Part shown: positions 35,005 to 42,612 of the stretch, piece by piece
Layout of the letters: each line of letters starts with the position of its first letter
Numbering within the stretch: the first letter of the stretch is position 1
Position numbers and translations under genes: made by a program
The notes under the pieces: model-generated
The model's input: the letters and a program-made list of their open reading frames with translations, nothing else
What the model was told of the DNA's origin: nothing
The model's database searches: none
Source of the DNA: a virus
IMG/VR virus record: IMGVR_UViG_3300030085_004184
Span: 8,585-52,525 of that record
Strand: one strand, 5' to 3'
Length of the DNA stretch: 43,941 nucleotides

Positions 35005-37149
35005 ATGGCACCAGGAGTAACAAAAGTAGATAACGGTGGTCCACTTACTACACATTCAGCAGGAAAATTTCAAATAACAACTGCAGGACCATATTTCACA
35101 TCAGGTGAAATCAAGTTCAGTGTTTTAAGAAGACTTTTTAAAGAAGAAACATCAGGAGAAGTTAAGGCAAGTGAACTTCGTAGAGTTACATCTACATCTG
35201 AAACTAATCCTATTGTTCCAGATTCTACTCAAAACGCACAAATTTCCACTGAAAACAATTTGAGTATGTCCCAGTTTAGGGGATCTGTTAAACGATATTA
35301 TGCAGACTCTATTAGTGATGGAGATCAAGTCCATTTAAATCACTATGATGGCAATAATGGTATTGACTGGTCTAATGGTGGAACAGGTGGAGCAGACGGA
35401 TCAGCTGCAAATAATAACTTATCTAAAAATATTCAAAAATTTGTACATTGGTTGAATTTGGCATATTCATCTGATAATGATGGTGGTGATGGTGGATCTG
35501 TAGAGAGTAAAAATGGAACTGGTTTAGGTAAAATACCAGCAATGAGTCTAGAACCCGCCATATCAGGGGGTGCATACGGTGTATATAATTTACAATTAAA
35601 TGTTAGTGGAAAAATATATGGTGCCGCTGGTAGAGGTGGATATAAAAATCAAACAAACAATGAAGATACTAGAAGAGGAAAGGCGGGTGGTACTGCGTTA
35701 AAAATTTCACATTCTGGTTCAACAACAGTTGTTTATGTTGAAAATGGTGCCAGAATCCACGGTGGTGGAGGTGGTGGTGAACAAGGTAAGATGGGAGAAG
35801 ATGGGGAAAGAGGACAATGTATCAGAAAAGTATTCACAACTGTTTCAGGATCATGTGGTGGTGGAGTACCATCTTGTCCTACTGATTATACTAGGGTTTC
35901 GACAAGTACAGAAGTCTGTAGTACATCTCAAGAAAACTGTAGATGGATTGATGCTGATGATCCCGATGAACCTGGACACGAGGATGGAAGTGGAAAAAGG
36001 TGTGATACAGTTGAAGTTTATAGAATCATTGCAGAATGTCAAGCAAACGTGGGTGAACCTGGACCAGAACCAATAAGAGGTGTTGGTGGTAAAGGTGGAG
36101 ATGGTGCGGGTTGGTTAGATGGTCAATATAGATCTAATGGTCGAGAAGGTGAGTTAGGAACTCAAAATATACTTCCAGATTGTCCTGGTGATACGCTACC
36201 AAGCGACAGGGTCGCCGCAGGAGATGGTGGAAGAGGCGGTAACGGTGGTGCTCCAGGAAGAGCTGGGCAATTCACTACATCGTCCGACAGAGGCGGTTCT
36301 GGAGGCGCTGCTATTTGTGGTAATAACTTCTCAGTAGAAGGAAATAAGAACAGTAAAACCTTAAAAGTTAGATATGATGGATCATGTATTGGTGAAACAT
36401 CAGAAAATGCAGGATCACCACCAGGTCTCCCAGGAATTGAAATAGATGAGGAACCAACATATGTAAGATTTAGGGGTACTGGTGGTGTACGGTCTATACT
36501 TGTAACAGCACCAAACGGTGGATTCGCTAATTTCGGAATAAAATATAAATGGGATGATAGTCGATCTTCGGATGGACGACACTTAGATTTCTTTGATTTC
36601 CAACAAACCATATTTGAAAGAAAAGGTGAAAAAGGTAGCATGTCCAGAAGATTTGATAATGATATAGGTACTGGTGAATATCCTATTATCTGGGGGGAGC
36701 TTCATCCTAGAAATCAATCCAGTAGTGATCCAGGTTATCCAAAAGTATCTAAAACCCTAATGGATACTCGTATGAGGGATCAAGCTTTGAAGTTACTTAA
36801 CTTACCCCGAGATACAAATATTGAAGAAATGAATGTACTAGGTCTTGTAGATAATGATGGCGATGATGCAAACGGAGCGATTCTGATCTACAAGGACAGT
36901 GAGGTGCCATATCCTCCAGCAACAATAAAATATAAACTCACTTCGACACTAGAAAATCCAATTACAAATGTAACTGGTTCTAGCGATCGAAATGATCCTC
37001 TGTTCAATATACCAAATGATTTTCCAGCACCAGGACAATCAAAAACATATACTTATAGTTGGAGACCAGTGAAATACACTCCAATAAAATATTTTATCAC
37101 TGCAACAGGACCAGGTGGAACATCTAAAGTAGAATTTACTGTTATATAA
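35005..37149 (+). CDS. Gly-rich tail-tip adhesin with Cys-rich insertion
   Basis: The protein has 714 aa. N-terminal GEIKFSVLRRLF, EVKASELRRVT and LSMSQFRG are typical of marine phage tip proteins. Around 195-270, YNLQLNVSGKIYGAAGRGG...GGTALKISHSG..VVYVENGARIHGGGGGGEQG resembles the polyglycine sandwich of T4-like gp38 adhesins. Residues ~271-346 insert a segment with seven cysteines, after which the Gly-rich pattern resumes (VGGKGGDGAGW, GDGGRGGNGGAPGRAGQ); three more cysteines follow, ten in all. The C-terminal part is a beta domain with YTYSWRPVKYTPIKYF. The likely function is receptor binding and host-range determination (inference). SD GGGGGGAA lies upstream. Confidence 0.72.
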   Translation: MAPGVTKVDNGGPLTTHSAGKFQITTAGPYFTSGEIKFSVLRRLFKEETSGEVKASELRRVTSTSETNPIVPDSTQNAQISTENNLSMSQFRGSVKRYYADSISDGDQVHLNHYDGNNGIDWSNGGTGGADGSAANNNLSKNIQKFVHWLNLAYSSDNDGGDGGSVESKNGTGLGKIPAMSLEPAISGGAYGVYNLQLNVSGKIYGAAGRGGYKNQTNNEDTRRGKAGGTALKISHSGSTTVVYVENGARIHGGGGGGEQGKMGEDGERGQCIRKVFTTVSGSCGGGVPSCPTDYTRVSTSTEVCSTSQENCRWIDADDPDEPGHEDGSGKRCDTVEVYRIIAECQANVGEPGPEPIRGVGGKGGDGAGWLDGQYRSNGREGELGTQNILPDCPGDTLPSDRVAAGDGGRGGNGGAPGRAGQFTTSSDRGGSGGAAICGNNFSVEGNKNSKTLKVRYDGSCIGETSENAGSPPGLPGIEIDEEPTYVRFRGTGGVRSILVTAPNGGFANFGIKYKWDDSRSSDGRHLDFFDFQQTIFERKGEKGSMSRRFDNDIGTGEYPIIWGELHPRNQSSSDPGYPKVSKTLMDTRMRDQALKLLNLPRDTNIEEMNVLGLVDNDGDDANGAILIYKDSEVPYPPATIKYKLTSTLENPITNVTGSSDRNDPLFNIPNDFPAPGQSKTYTYSWRPVKYTPIKYFITATGPGGTSKVEFTVI

Positions 37150-37152
37150 GGC

Positions 37153-37181
37153 TTGACAAAGTCTTAGATTATCTGTAGAAT
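37153..37181 (+). promoter_or_regulatory. Sigma70 promoter for the methyltransferase pair
   Basis: TTGACA (37153-37158), exactly 17 nt, then TAGAAT (37176-37181): consensus -35 and 5/6 of the -10. It lies directly after the adhesin stop and marks the switch from late structural genes to early/middle-type genes. Confidence 0.82.
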
Positions 37182-37201
37182 CTCTTTGTTGCTTTTGAAG
37201 G

Positions 37202-37786
37202 ATGAGATTTAGCTTAGCTATTGGGAATCCTCCATATGGTGTTGGAGGTAATCTTGCTATTAAATTTTTAAATAAAACATCAGAAGTTACTGATGATATT
37301 AGATTTGTATTACCTACATCTGTAAGGAAGCCATCTTCCTTGAATAAGATTGTAGGTCATTTACATTGTAGTGTAGATGAAGATCTAGATCCTTCAACCT
37401 TCCCTGGTGGTATTAGTGCTGTAAAACAATACTGGGAAGTTAAAAACACATCGAGATTCCAAGTAGGTGTTGGAGAGATACCTATGCATAAGGAACATCC
37501 AGACTTTGAGTTCTTACCTTATGAGAGAAGGTTTGATGCTGATGTTTTTGTTGGTGAATATGGCTGTGGACCCAGTGGTAGAGTCAAGATCGAGAACTTT
37601 ACCCACTATGCGAAAGGACATCATTTTTTGAAAACTAGATGTCCAGAAGTTGTAAATAATATGCTAGAATTTGCTGATTCGTTTCGTGCAACTGCTACAC
37701 AGTGTAATGGAAGGTATCACTTTGGCAAGAACGATTTGATTTCAACTTATATTAGATGTCTTGAAGAAAGAGATGGCAAAGAATAA
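37202..37786 (+). CDS. N6-adenine methyltransferase, catalytic (NPPY) half
   Basis: The protein has 194 aa. It begins almost directly with MRFSLAIGNPPYGVGGNLAIKFLN: NPPY at residues 9-12 is motif IV of N6-adenine DNA methyltransferases. VRFVLPTSVRK-type strand (DIRFVLPTSVRK, ~32-43) fits motif V/VI. No SAM-binding motif I precedes it in this polypeptide. The remaining ~150 residues probably hold the target-recognition region. The missing motif X-I-II-III segment is in the next gene, which overlaps by 14 nt. The Shine-Dalgarno-like GAAGG directly abuts the ATG. Likely activity: methylation of phage DNA as part of a two-subunit enzyme (inference). Confidence 0.72.
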   Translation: MRFSLAIGNPPYGVGGNLAIKFLNKTSEVTDDIRFVLPTSVRKPSSLNKIVGHLHCSVDEDLDPSTFPGGISAVKQYWEVKNTSRFQVGVGEIPMHKEHPDFEFLPYERRFDADVFVGEYGCGPSGRVKIENFTHYAKGHHFLKTRCPEVVNNMLEFADSFRATATQCNGRYHFGKNDLISTYIRCLEERDGKE

Positions 37787-38255
37787 GCATAATCAAGATG
37801 TTGGATCTACGATTGAAAGATCCGATGAAAGAATCAAAGTAACTCAAGAAGTTTTCACTCCGATGGAACTTGTTGAGCAGATGATTGATGAGATTGATAT
37901 TGAATTACTAAAAGACCCAGAGAGTACATTTATTGATAACTCTGCTGGTTGTGGTAACTTTCTAGTTGGAATGAAGAATCGTTTACTACAGTTTCATAGT
38001 GAAAATCATATTCTAAACAATATGTTATATGCTGTAGAAATGATGGAAGATAATCATAAGGAACTGTGTGCAAATCTTGGAGTTCCTGTAGATCATCCAC
38101 ACTATGTTTGTGCTGATGCTTTAGAGTATGATTACTCTTTCGATGAAGAAGTGGGTTTAGAGCAGGGTCTAGGTAAGATCAGAAGACCTGACGATTATAC
38201 ACCACCAGAACCCAATACAGATCCTAGTGAGGCATCCTTAGAACAGTTCTTCTAG
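37773..38255 (+). CDS. N6-adenine methyltransferase, SAM-binding half
   Basis: ATG at 37773 with AAAGAG upstream is chosen over an in-frame TTG at 37761, giving 160 aa. Motifs run in order: EVFTP (26-30, motif X entry of Eco57I/TaqI-type enzymes), FIDNSAGCGNF (53-63, motif I, SAM-binding), YAVEMMEDN (86-94, motif II acidic residue), CADALEYD (113-120, motif III). The chain then ends in a Pro/Asp-rich tail before motif IV. Motif IV (NPPY) is at the start of the upstream gene. The pair therefore has the order IV...VIII | X-I-II-III, a permuted and split methyltransferase. It is followed by a fresh sigma70 promoter. Confidence 0.75.
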   Translation: MAKNKHNQDVGSTIERSDERIKVTQEVFTPMELVEQMIDEIDIELLKDPESTFIDNSAGCGNFLVGMKNRLLQFHSENHILNNMLYAVEMMEDNHKELCANLGVPVDHPHYVCADALEYDYSFDEEVGLEQGLGKIRRPDDYTPPEPNTDPSEASLEQFF

Positions 38256-38267
38256 TGGCACAGGGGG

Positions 38268-38296
38268 TTGACAGGATAGAAAAATCAGTGTATATT
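38268..38296 (+). promoter_or_regulatory. Sigma70 promoter for the ParB-like gene
   Basis: TTGACA (38268-38273), 17-nt spacer, TATATT (38291-38296). The predicted start near 38303 supports translation from the ATG at 38355 rather than from an upstream in-frame ATG that lies within the promoter. Confidence 0.82.
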
Positions 38297-38354
38297 GTAT
38301 GTGTGGTTGGGCGAATCGCCAAACAACCGCATTACACAATGCCAAAGGCAGACA

Positions 38355-39413
38355 ATGACTATCTTTAATGAAATTACGATTCCCTCTGGATTTATCGATT
38401 GGGAAGACTTTAGAGAGTCTGGCATCCTTTATGAACTCGCTGAGATGTATCATAAAGAGATTATCAAGACACTTGAATACAAAACTTGTGAAGTAGTATC
38501 ATGCACAGTTATCGCTGTTGATACTGTTCGCAAACTTGGACAGGCAAATGTGGGTCGTGTTCGGGGTAATGACAAAGATGTATATGACATCGTTGACAAG
38601 AACCTGACCCCTGGTTGGAATATCAACAAACTTCCTCCTTTTGTCTTTGCAGATGACGATGAACCTGTGAATGGAAACCACCGTTTCCGTTGGTTCGATG
38701 AGCATCAAGTTCCTTATGTTCCTGTTCTGAAAGTAGTCCCCAAACTGGGATTCTCTAAGAACGATGTCATCAATGAGATTGGGTTGAAGTATCAACCTCG
38801 TCCTGAAGGCACATCATCCGCCTTCGATGACTACAAAGCACGGGGTATTTTGTGGGTGATCGAACAAAACTCTTTGCGTGAAGATGCTCGCGTAACTGAG
38901 ACTGAAGTTCGTAACTGGGTACAAGAGTACGCAGATTTTGAGACTCCCGATACTCAAGAACGCCTTGTAAAGGCAATCTACAACGCAACTGAGAAGAAAA
39001 CCTTCCTTGCAAACTTTACCCGTGGTGAGGGTATTCGTTTCTTCTCCAAGAAAGGAATCAAGATTCAAAGCACTGCTGCTGATGTTCGTGGTTCTAGTGT
39101 TGATCGTCTCGTAAGTGCTATGGGTCCAGTTCATGTTTATCGTGACTTTTTCCCACAGTTCTTTGAAGATGCTGCAAACGGCATCTCTACAACTATTCAC
39201 TTCTATGTGAATACAAACAATGTAGACGATGAGATTGGTGTTCTGCATCTGATTCGTGAGCGTATGGATGAGATTGAAGATTACATTGAAAACTTTGGTA
39301 AGATTCTAGGTAAGAATGAAGCTACACGGATTCGTTCTTACTTGTCTTACGGTTATCGATTGCCACATCTGGTAGACCTTGATCGTGGTGATCTGGTAGC
39401 ACTCCAGAACTGA
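38355..39413 (+). CDS. ParB-like nuclease-fold protein
   Basis: The ATG at 38355 has AAAGG 6 nt upstream and lies downstream of the promoter, giving 352 aa. Residues ~45-130 contain VSCTVIAVDTVRKLG, PPFVFADDDEPVNGNHRFRWFDEHQVPYVPVLKV: the GNHR (107-110) plus VPxxPV pattern of the ParB/sulfiredoxin-like fold that binds nucleotides and can cut or clamp DNA. The C-terminal ~220 residues are helical with no recognised domain. Such proteins are frequent in phages, often near DNA methyltransferases, as here. A function in DNA modification, host DNA targeting or replication is possible but unproven. A strong terminator follows. Confidence 0.68.
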   Translation: MTIFNEITIPSGFIDWEDFRESGILYELAEMYHKEIIKTLEYKTCEVVSCTVIAVDTVRKLGQANVGRVRGNDKDVYDIVDKNLTPGWNINKLPPFVFADDDEPVNGNHRFRWFDEHQVPYVPVLKVVPKLGFSKNDVINEIGLKYQPRPEGTSSAFDDYKARGILWVIEQNSLREDARVTETEVRNWVQEYADFETPDTQERLVKAIYNATEKKTFLANFTRGEGIRFFSKKGIKIQSTAADVRGSSVDRLVSAMGPVHVYRDFFPQFFEDAANGISTTIHFYVNTNNVDDEIGVLHLIRERMDEIEDYIENFGKILGKNEATRIRSYLSYGYRLPHLVDLDRGDLVALQN

Positions 39414-39427
39414 CATCCAGTTCACAG

Positions 39428-39459
39428 ACCGTCCATGGGGTTCCCCCGTGGGCGGTTTT
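39428..39459 (+). terminator. Rho-independent terminator after the ParB-like gene
   Basis: ACCGTCCATGGGG (39428-39440), loop TTC, CCCCGTGGGCGGT (39444-39456), then TTTTC. The 13-bp stem has two G-U-type positions. It sits directly upstream of the next promoter. Confidence 0.85.
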
Positions 39460-39460
39460 C

Positions 39461-39469
39461 TGCTATAAT
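39461..39469 (+). promoter_or_regulatory. Extended -10 promoter for the helicase gene
   Basis: TGCTATAAT, identical to the gp32 extended -10 (5180-5188). The -35 region falls in the terminator stem and is not recognisable, so the TGn element probably substitutes for it. Confidence 0.65.
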
Positions 39470-39495
39470 TACTCCATACTGAACAGGACAAACAC

Positions 39496-40656
39496 TTGAC
39501 CATCACACTTCGCCCCCATCAGCAGGATGCTCTGGCAGCGATGCAGAAGTATGAAAAGGGTCAGGTCATCATTCCTACTGGTGGTGGTAAAACTCTTGCC
39601 ATGATCACTGATGCAAAGCAACAGTTTGATCGTGAGGGATCTACCACTATTGTTGTGGTTGCTCCTCGTATTCTGCTGGCAGAACAACTCTGTAAGGAGT
39701 TTCTGGATGTTATCACTAATGCTGCTGTTTATCATGTTCACAGTGGTGAAACTGAGCACTTCAGCAGCACTAAACCTGCATTGATTGCTAATTGGCATCG
39801 CCAAGCATATCGCAATCAACTAATCTTTACTACCTACAACTCTCTGAATCGTATTCAAGAGTCAGGTATTCATGTTGATACAATTTATTTTGATGAAGCG
39901 CACAATTCTGTCAAGCGTAATTTCTTCCCTGCCACTGAACATTTTTCTTCTGACGCTGATCGCTGCTATTTTTTCACTGCTACTCCTAAACACTCTGTTA
40001 CCGTCTTCAAACCTGGGATGAATGATGGTGCTGTTTATGGTCAGGTGATCTGCAATGTCCCTGCACCTAAACTGGTTGAGCAAGGTTACATCCTTCCCCC
40101 TAAAGTTGTTGTGAAGGAGCTTCCTCAGGGTGATTTCAAGCAGTCTGATAGTCAGAATCTTCTGGATACCATTGATGACAATTCACTGGATAAGATTCTG
40201 GTTGCTGCACGATCCACTAAGCAGATTGTGCAACTTACCACTCAATCTGACTTCACGATGCAACTGGAACAGCGTGGTTACAACTGGATGTATATCACCA
40301 GTAAAACTGGTGCAATCATCAACGGGCAGAAAGTTACCCGTGAGCAGTTCTTCAACACGCTGAACGCTTGGGGTCGTGACAACAAAAGATTTGTTGTGAT
40401 GCATCATTCTATCCTTTCTGAAGGTATGAATGTCAAAGGATTGGAAGCAGTTCTTTTCATGCGTAACATGGATTATATTGGTATCTCCCAATCAATCGGG
40501 CGTGTAATCCGCCTGGGAGGCGCTGAGAAAACCTTTGGGTTGGTTTGTGTACCTGTTGCCGATAAAGTGGGCATCAGCACTGCTAAGAGCGTTCAGGCAG
40601 TTGTGAATACTGTCTTCTACAAAGGTGAACCTGCTGTTTCTGTGGTGCGCCGCTGA
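39496..40656 (+). CDS. Superfamily II DEAH helicase (UvsW-like), TTG start
   Basis: The protein has 386 aa. The start is TTG, with AGGA 7 nt upstream; the first in-frame ATG would remove the LRPHQQDAL motif that opens SF2 helicases. Motifs: PTGGGKT (27-33), VVAPRILLAEQL (Ia, ~55), DEAH (133-136), TATP (161-164), SILSEGMNVKGLE (V region) and QSIGRVIRLGG (VI). Domain order fits the DEAD/DEAH family used by T4-like phages (UvsW) to unwind branched DNA in recombination and origin control. It is shorter than T4 UvsW (503 aa), lacking its N-terminal domain. It is followed by a deaminase gene with 1-nt overlap. Confidence 0.85.
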   Translation: MTITLRPHQQDALAAMQKYEKGQVIIPTGGGKTLAMITDAKQQFDREGSTTIVVVAPRILLAEQLCKEFLDVITNAAVYHVHSGETEHFSSTKPALIANWHRQAYRNQLIFTTYNSLNRIQESGIHVDTIYFDEAHNSVKRNFFPATEHFSSDADRCYFFTATPKHSVTVFKPGMNDGAVYGQVICNVPAPKLVEQGYILPPKVVVKELPQGDFKQSDSQNLLDTIDDNSLDKILVAARSTKQIVQLTTQSDFTMQLEQRGYNWMYITSKTGAIINGQKVTREQFFNTLNAWGRDNKRFVVMHHSILSEGMNVKGLEAVLFMRNMDYIGISQSIGRVIRLGGAEKTFGLVCVPVADKVGISTAKSVQAVVNTVFYKGEPAVSVVRR

Positions 40657-41045
40657 TGCTGTCTGATAACATTTATGAGCATGTCCTTCAGGTCGCAAGA
40701 TCATCACCATCCAAGAAGCAGGTTGGTGCTATTCTTCTCAATAAAAATAAAGTTGTAGTCTCAGCAACTAATCTTGAAACAAAATCACATCCACTGCAAG
40801 CATCATTTGCAGTTCGTGTAGGAAGACCTGAGAAGATTTATCTTCATGCAGAGATTGCTGCACTTGTAAAGTGTAGAAGTGAATGTGACACGATTGTAGT
40901 TGCAAGATTAGGTGGACATTCTGGTGAAGAACTAAGAAATGCAAAGCCTTGTCCTGTTTGCGCTCTCGCATTGAAAGAAGCAGGAGTTAAGAAAGTTCAT
41001 TACACTACGGATGATGGTTTTCTCTATCAGTATGCCAGTGATTGA
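40656..41045 (+). CDS. Cytidine/dCMP deaminase-like zinc enzyme
   Basis: The protein has 129 aa. Zinc and catalytic motifs are HAE (64-66) and PCPVC (98-102), as in the CDA superfamily. The middle (QVGAILLNKNKVVVSATNLETKSHP) gives the first strands. A dCMP deaminase would supply dUMP for ThyX, encoded at the start of the window, so the two could act in the same pathway. Length is shorter than T4 Cd (193 aa), and the allosteric region is absent. A tRNA/mRNA or base deaminase role cannot be excluded. It overlaps the helicase stop (TGATG). Confidence 0.78.
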   Translation: MLSDNIYEHVLQVARSSPSKKQVGAILLNKNKVVVSATNLETKSHPLQASFAVRVGRPEKIYLHAEIAALVKCRSECDTIVVARLGGHSGEELRNAKPCPVCALALKEAGVKKVHYTTDDGFLYQYASD

Positions 41046-41082
41046 ACCGACACAAACCCTGTACTTCCTACCCTGAATCGGG

Positions 41083-41088
41083 TATAAT
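41083..41088 (+). promoter_or_regulatory. Candidate promoter -10 (TATAAT) before the 46-aa gene
   Basis: A perfect TATAAT lies ~22 nt before the ATG at 41110. No convincing -35 is seen. TACCC (41069-41073) and GGGTA (41080-41084) form a short inverted repeat overlapping it, which may be chance or an operator. Confidence 0.4.
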
Positions 41089-41109
41089 AACTGTATCAGC
41101 AAAAAACCC

Positions 41110-41250
41110 ATGCGCTGCATCGTAAAACTTCAAAAAAACGGTTACATCATCAATGAAACCGTTCATACTGACGATCCGTATTACGCTGAAAGCGTTGCAC
41201 TTGCAAGAAATCCTGGTGCAGAAGTTCTATCTTCTGATGTGAGGTATTGA
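41110..41250 (+). CDS. 46-aa hypothetical protein
   Basis: The protein reads MRCIVKLQKNGYIINETVHT followed by DDPYYAESVALARNPGAEVLSSDVRY. The start ATG follows a run of A and is 22 nt after a TATAAT. The pattern (basic strand, then a helix with YYAESVALARNPGAEVL) looks like a small alpha/beta fold. Similar tiny proteins appear common in cyanophages. The next gene starts 2 nt later. Function unknown. Confidence 0.6.
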   Translation: MRCIVKLQKNGYIINETVHTDDPYYAESVALARNPGAEVLSSDVRY

Positions 41251-41251
41251 A

Positions 41252-41590
41252 ATGAAAATCAAAGAAGAAAACATGTCTGAAATTACATCAAAGCGTAAAG
41301 CAATGGCAGTCTGCAATCAAGGTCTTGTAGAACAACTTCAAGAGATTATTTCACAACTTGAATGGGATTGTTATGATGATGTGACTGTTGAAATTGGTGG
41401 CACTCAAGTCTCTGGCATTGATGTTGGTGAAGTCTACAATAAGAAGTGGCAGTCACCTAAAGGAACACGCAAGTATAATAAAGATGCTTTTATTGTCATC
41501 AAGAATCAAGGTCGTAGGGATCTAAGTAAGACACAACCTTTCCCTGAAGGTGAGTTCAAACCAGCACATCCTTATGAGTCAAAGTCCTGA
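41252..41590 (+). CDS. Hypothetical protein, 112 aa
   Basis: Not recognised. An in-frame ATG seven codons in (MSEITSKRKAM) is an alternative start. The first ~40 residues are helical, followed by YDDVTVEIGGTQVSGIDVGEVYNKKW and a basic C-terminus (GTRKYNKDAFIVIKNQGRRD) that could bind nucleic acid. It overlaps the next gene by 17 nt. No membrane segment or cysteine pair. Confidence 0.65.
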   Translation: MKIKEENMSEITSKRKAMAVCNQGLVEQLQEIISQLEWDCYDDVTVEIGGTQVSGIDVGEVYNKKWQSPKGTRKYNKDAFIVIKNQGRRDLSKTQPFPEGEFKPAHPYESKS

Positions 41591-41831
41591 AGATTATCGT
41601 AAATTCTATAAACCTCAAAATCGAAAATTACTGAGTCCCGTTGTTGGTGATCCTGATGGATATGTCACTAAAGATGGTCAATGGGCAGCAGTTCCATTTG
41701 GCAATAGTGATGCAAAATTGGCGATTATTAACAACGGAAAAGTAGTGCATACTGCAAGAAATTATAGTTCTGCACTTACATACATAAAGAAACAAATTTC
41801 CGCTGGTAAGAAGCGCCGTAAGAAAAAATGA
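41574..41831 (+). CDS. Hypothetical basic protein, 85 aa
   Basis: ATG at 41574 is preferred to an in-frame GTG at 41550 deep inside the previous gene. The sequence contains DPDGYVTKDGQWAAVPFGNSDAKLAIINNGKVVHTARNYSSALTYI and ends in a very basic tail (KKQISAGKKRRKKK). The tail suggests nucleic-acid binding. Overlaps the next gene by ATGA. Function unknown. Confidence 0.65.
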   Translation: MSQSPEDYRKFYKPQNRKLLSPVVGDPDGYVTKDGQWAAVPFGNSDAKLAIINNGKVVHTARNYSSALTYIKKQISAGKKRRKKK

Positions 41832-42031
41832 AAGATCAGAACTCGGTTCAAGAAGTTGAAACTAAGGGTGAAAAGTGGTACAGAGCAAAGGCATTGTTCC
41901 TAGAGTCTGTCATCAAACCAGATAGTGATCTCCGTTCTTGTGCTCACAATCAACATTGTTATTATGAACTAATGGAAATTCGTAGTCAAATCATGGACTA
42001 TGTTGCACATTTACATAATCCCCACCAATGA
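41828..42031 (+). CDS. Hypothetical protein, 67 aa
   Basis: The start overlaps the previous stop (ATGA), and its stop overlaps the purN start in the same way. The sequence is helical with WYRAKALFLESVI and CAHNQHCYYELMEIRSQIMDYVAHLHNPH. Two cysteines and several histidines near the C-terminus (CAHNQHC, HLHNPH) could bind a metal, but no known motif is matched. Confidence 0.65.
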   Translation: MKDQNSVQEVETKGEKWYRAKALFLESVIKPDSDLRSCAHNQHCYYELMEIRSQIMDYVAHLHNPHQ

Positions 42032-42552
42032 GGATAGGTGTACTTTGTTCTGGAAATGGTTCTAACTTTGAGAACATTGTAAGAACCTGTAAACGCGATG
42101 AAGTTGTAGTTATGATCTACAACAAATCAAAGTGTGGTGCTCATAAGAGAGCAGATAAACTTGGTATTCCAAACTGTCACTTAAAATCTAAGAATGAGTT
42201 TGAGATTATCAGTTTACTTCAAGCTTGGGGTGTTGAACTTGTAGTTCTTGCAGGATGGATGAGAATTGTATCACCAAAATTGATAAATGCCTTTCCTGAT
42301 AGGATTATCAATGTTCATCCATCATTGTTGCCAAAATATAAAGGTCTCCATGCTATTGAACAAGCAATGGAAGCAAATGATAGTGAAACTGGTTGCACGG
42401 TTCACTTTGTAAGTGAAGAACTTGATAGTGGACCTATCATTATACAGAAAGCAGTTCCTATTCTTGAAGATGATGATGTAAAGACTCTTACAAGAAGAAT
42501 ACAACTTGCAGAGTATGAAATTTTACCCAAAGCTATTGATTTACTTCGCTAA
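42028..42552 (+). CDS. purN: Phosphoribosylglycinamide formyltransferase PurN
   Basis: The protein has 174 aa (E. coli PurN 212). Conserved parts: IGVLCSGNGSNFENIV (GSN at 11-13, phosphate loop), VVVLAGWMRIVSPKLI (~72-86), catalytic INVHPSLLPKYKG with N95 and H97, TGCTVHFVSEELDSGPIIIQ with D133. It transfers a formyl group from 10-formyl-THF to GAR in purine synthesis. Phage purN would raise purine supply for DNA synthesis. The active-site trio is intact. It sits in a string of ATGA overlaps with small unknown genes; the 42560 promoter follows it. Confidence 0.92.
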   Translation: MRIGVLCSGNGSNFENIVRTCKRDEVVVMIYNKSKCGAHKRADKLGIPNCHLKSKNEFEIISLLQAWGVELVVLAGWMRIVSPKLINAFPDRIINVHPSLLPKYKGLHAIEQAMEANDSETGCTVHFVSEELDSGPIIIQKAVPILEDDDVKTLTRRIQLAEYEILPKAIDLLR

Positions 42553-42559
42553 TGTGGAG

Positions 42560-42588
42560 TTGACAATAGGGGTAAATAGTAGTATGAT
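42560..42588 (+). promoter_or_regulatory. Sigma70 promoter of the 42.6-kb small-gene cluster
   Basis: TTGACA (42560-42565), 17 nt, TATGAT (42583-42588). The start would lie near 42595, ~18 nt before the ATG at 42613. It directly follows the purN stop. Confidence 0.82.
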
Positions 42589-42612
42589 CAGGTTATAAAA
42601 CACCAATACATC

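Noticed and set aside
37773-37786. Frameshift fusing the two methyltransferase genes
   Set aside because: The shift needed is +1, no slippery pattern is visible, and the second gene has its own Shine-Dalgarno and ATG.
38295-38354. Upstream start for the ParB-like protein
   Set aside because: This ATG lies in the -10 region of the consensus promoter, so it would not be in the transcript.
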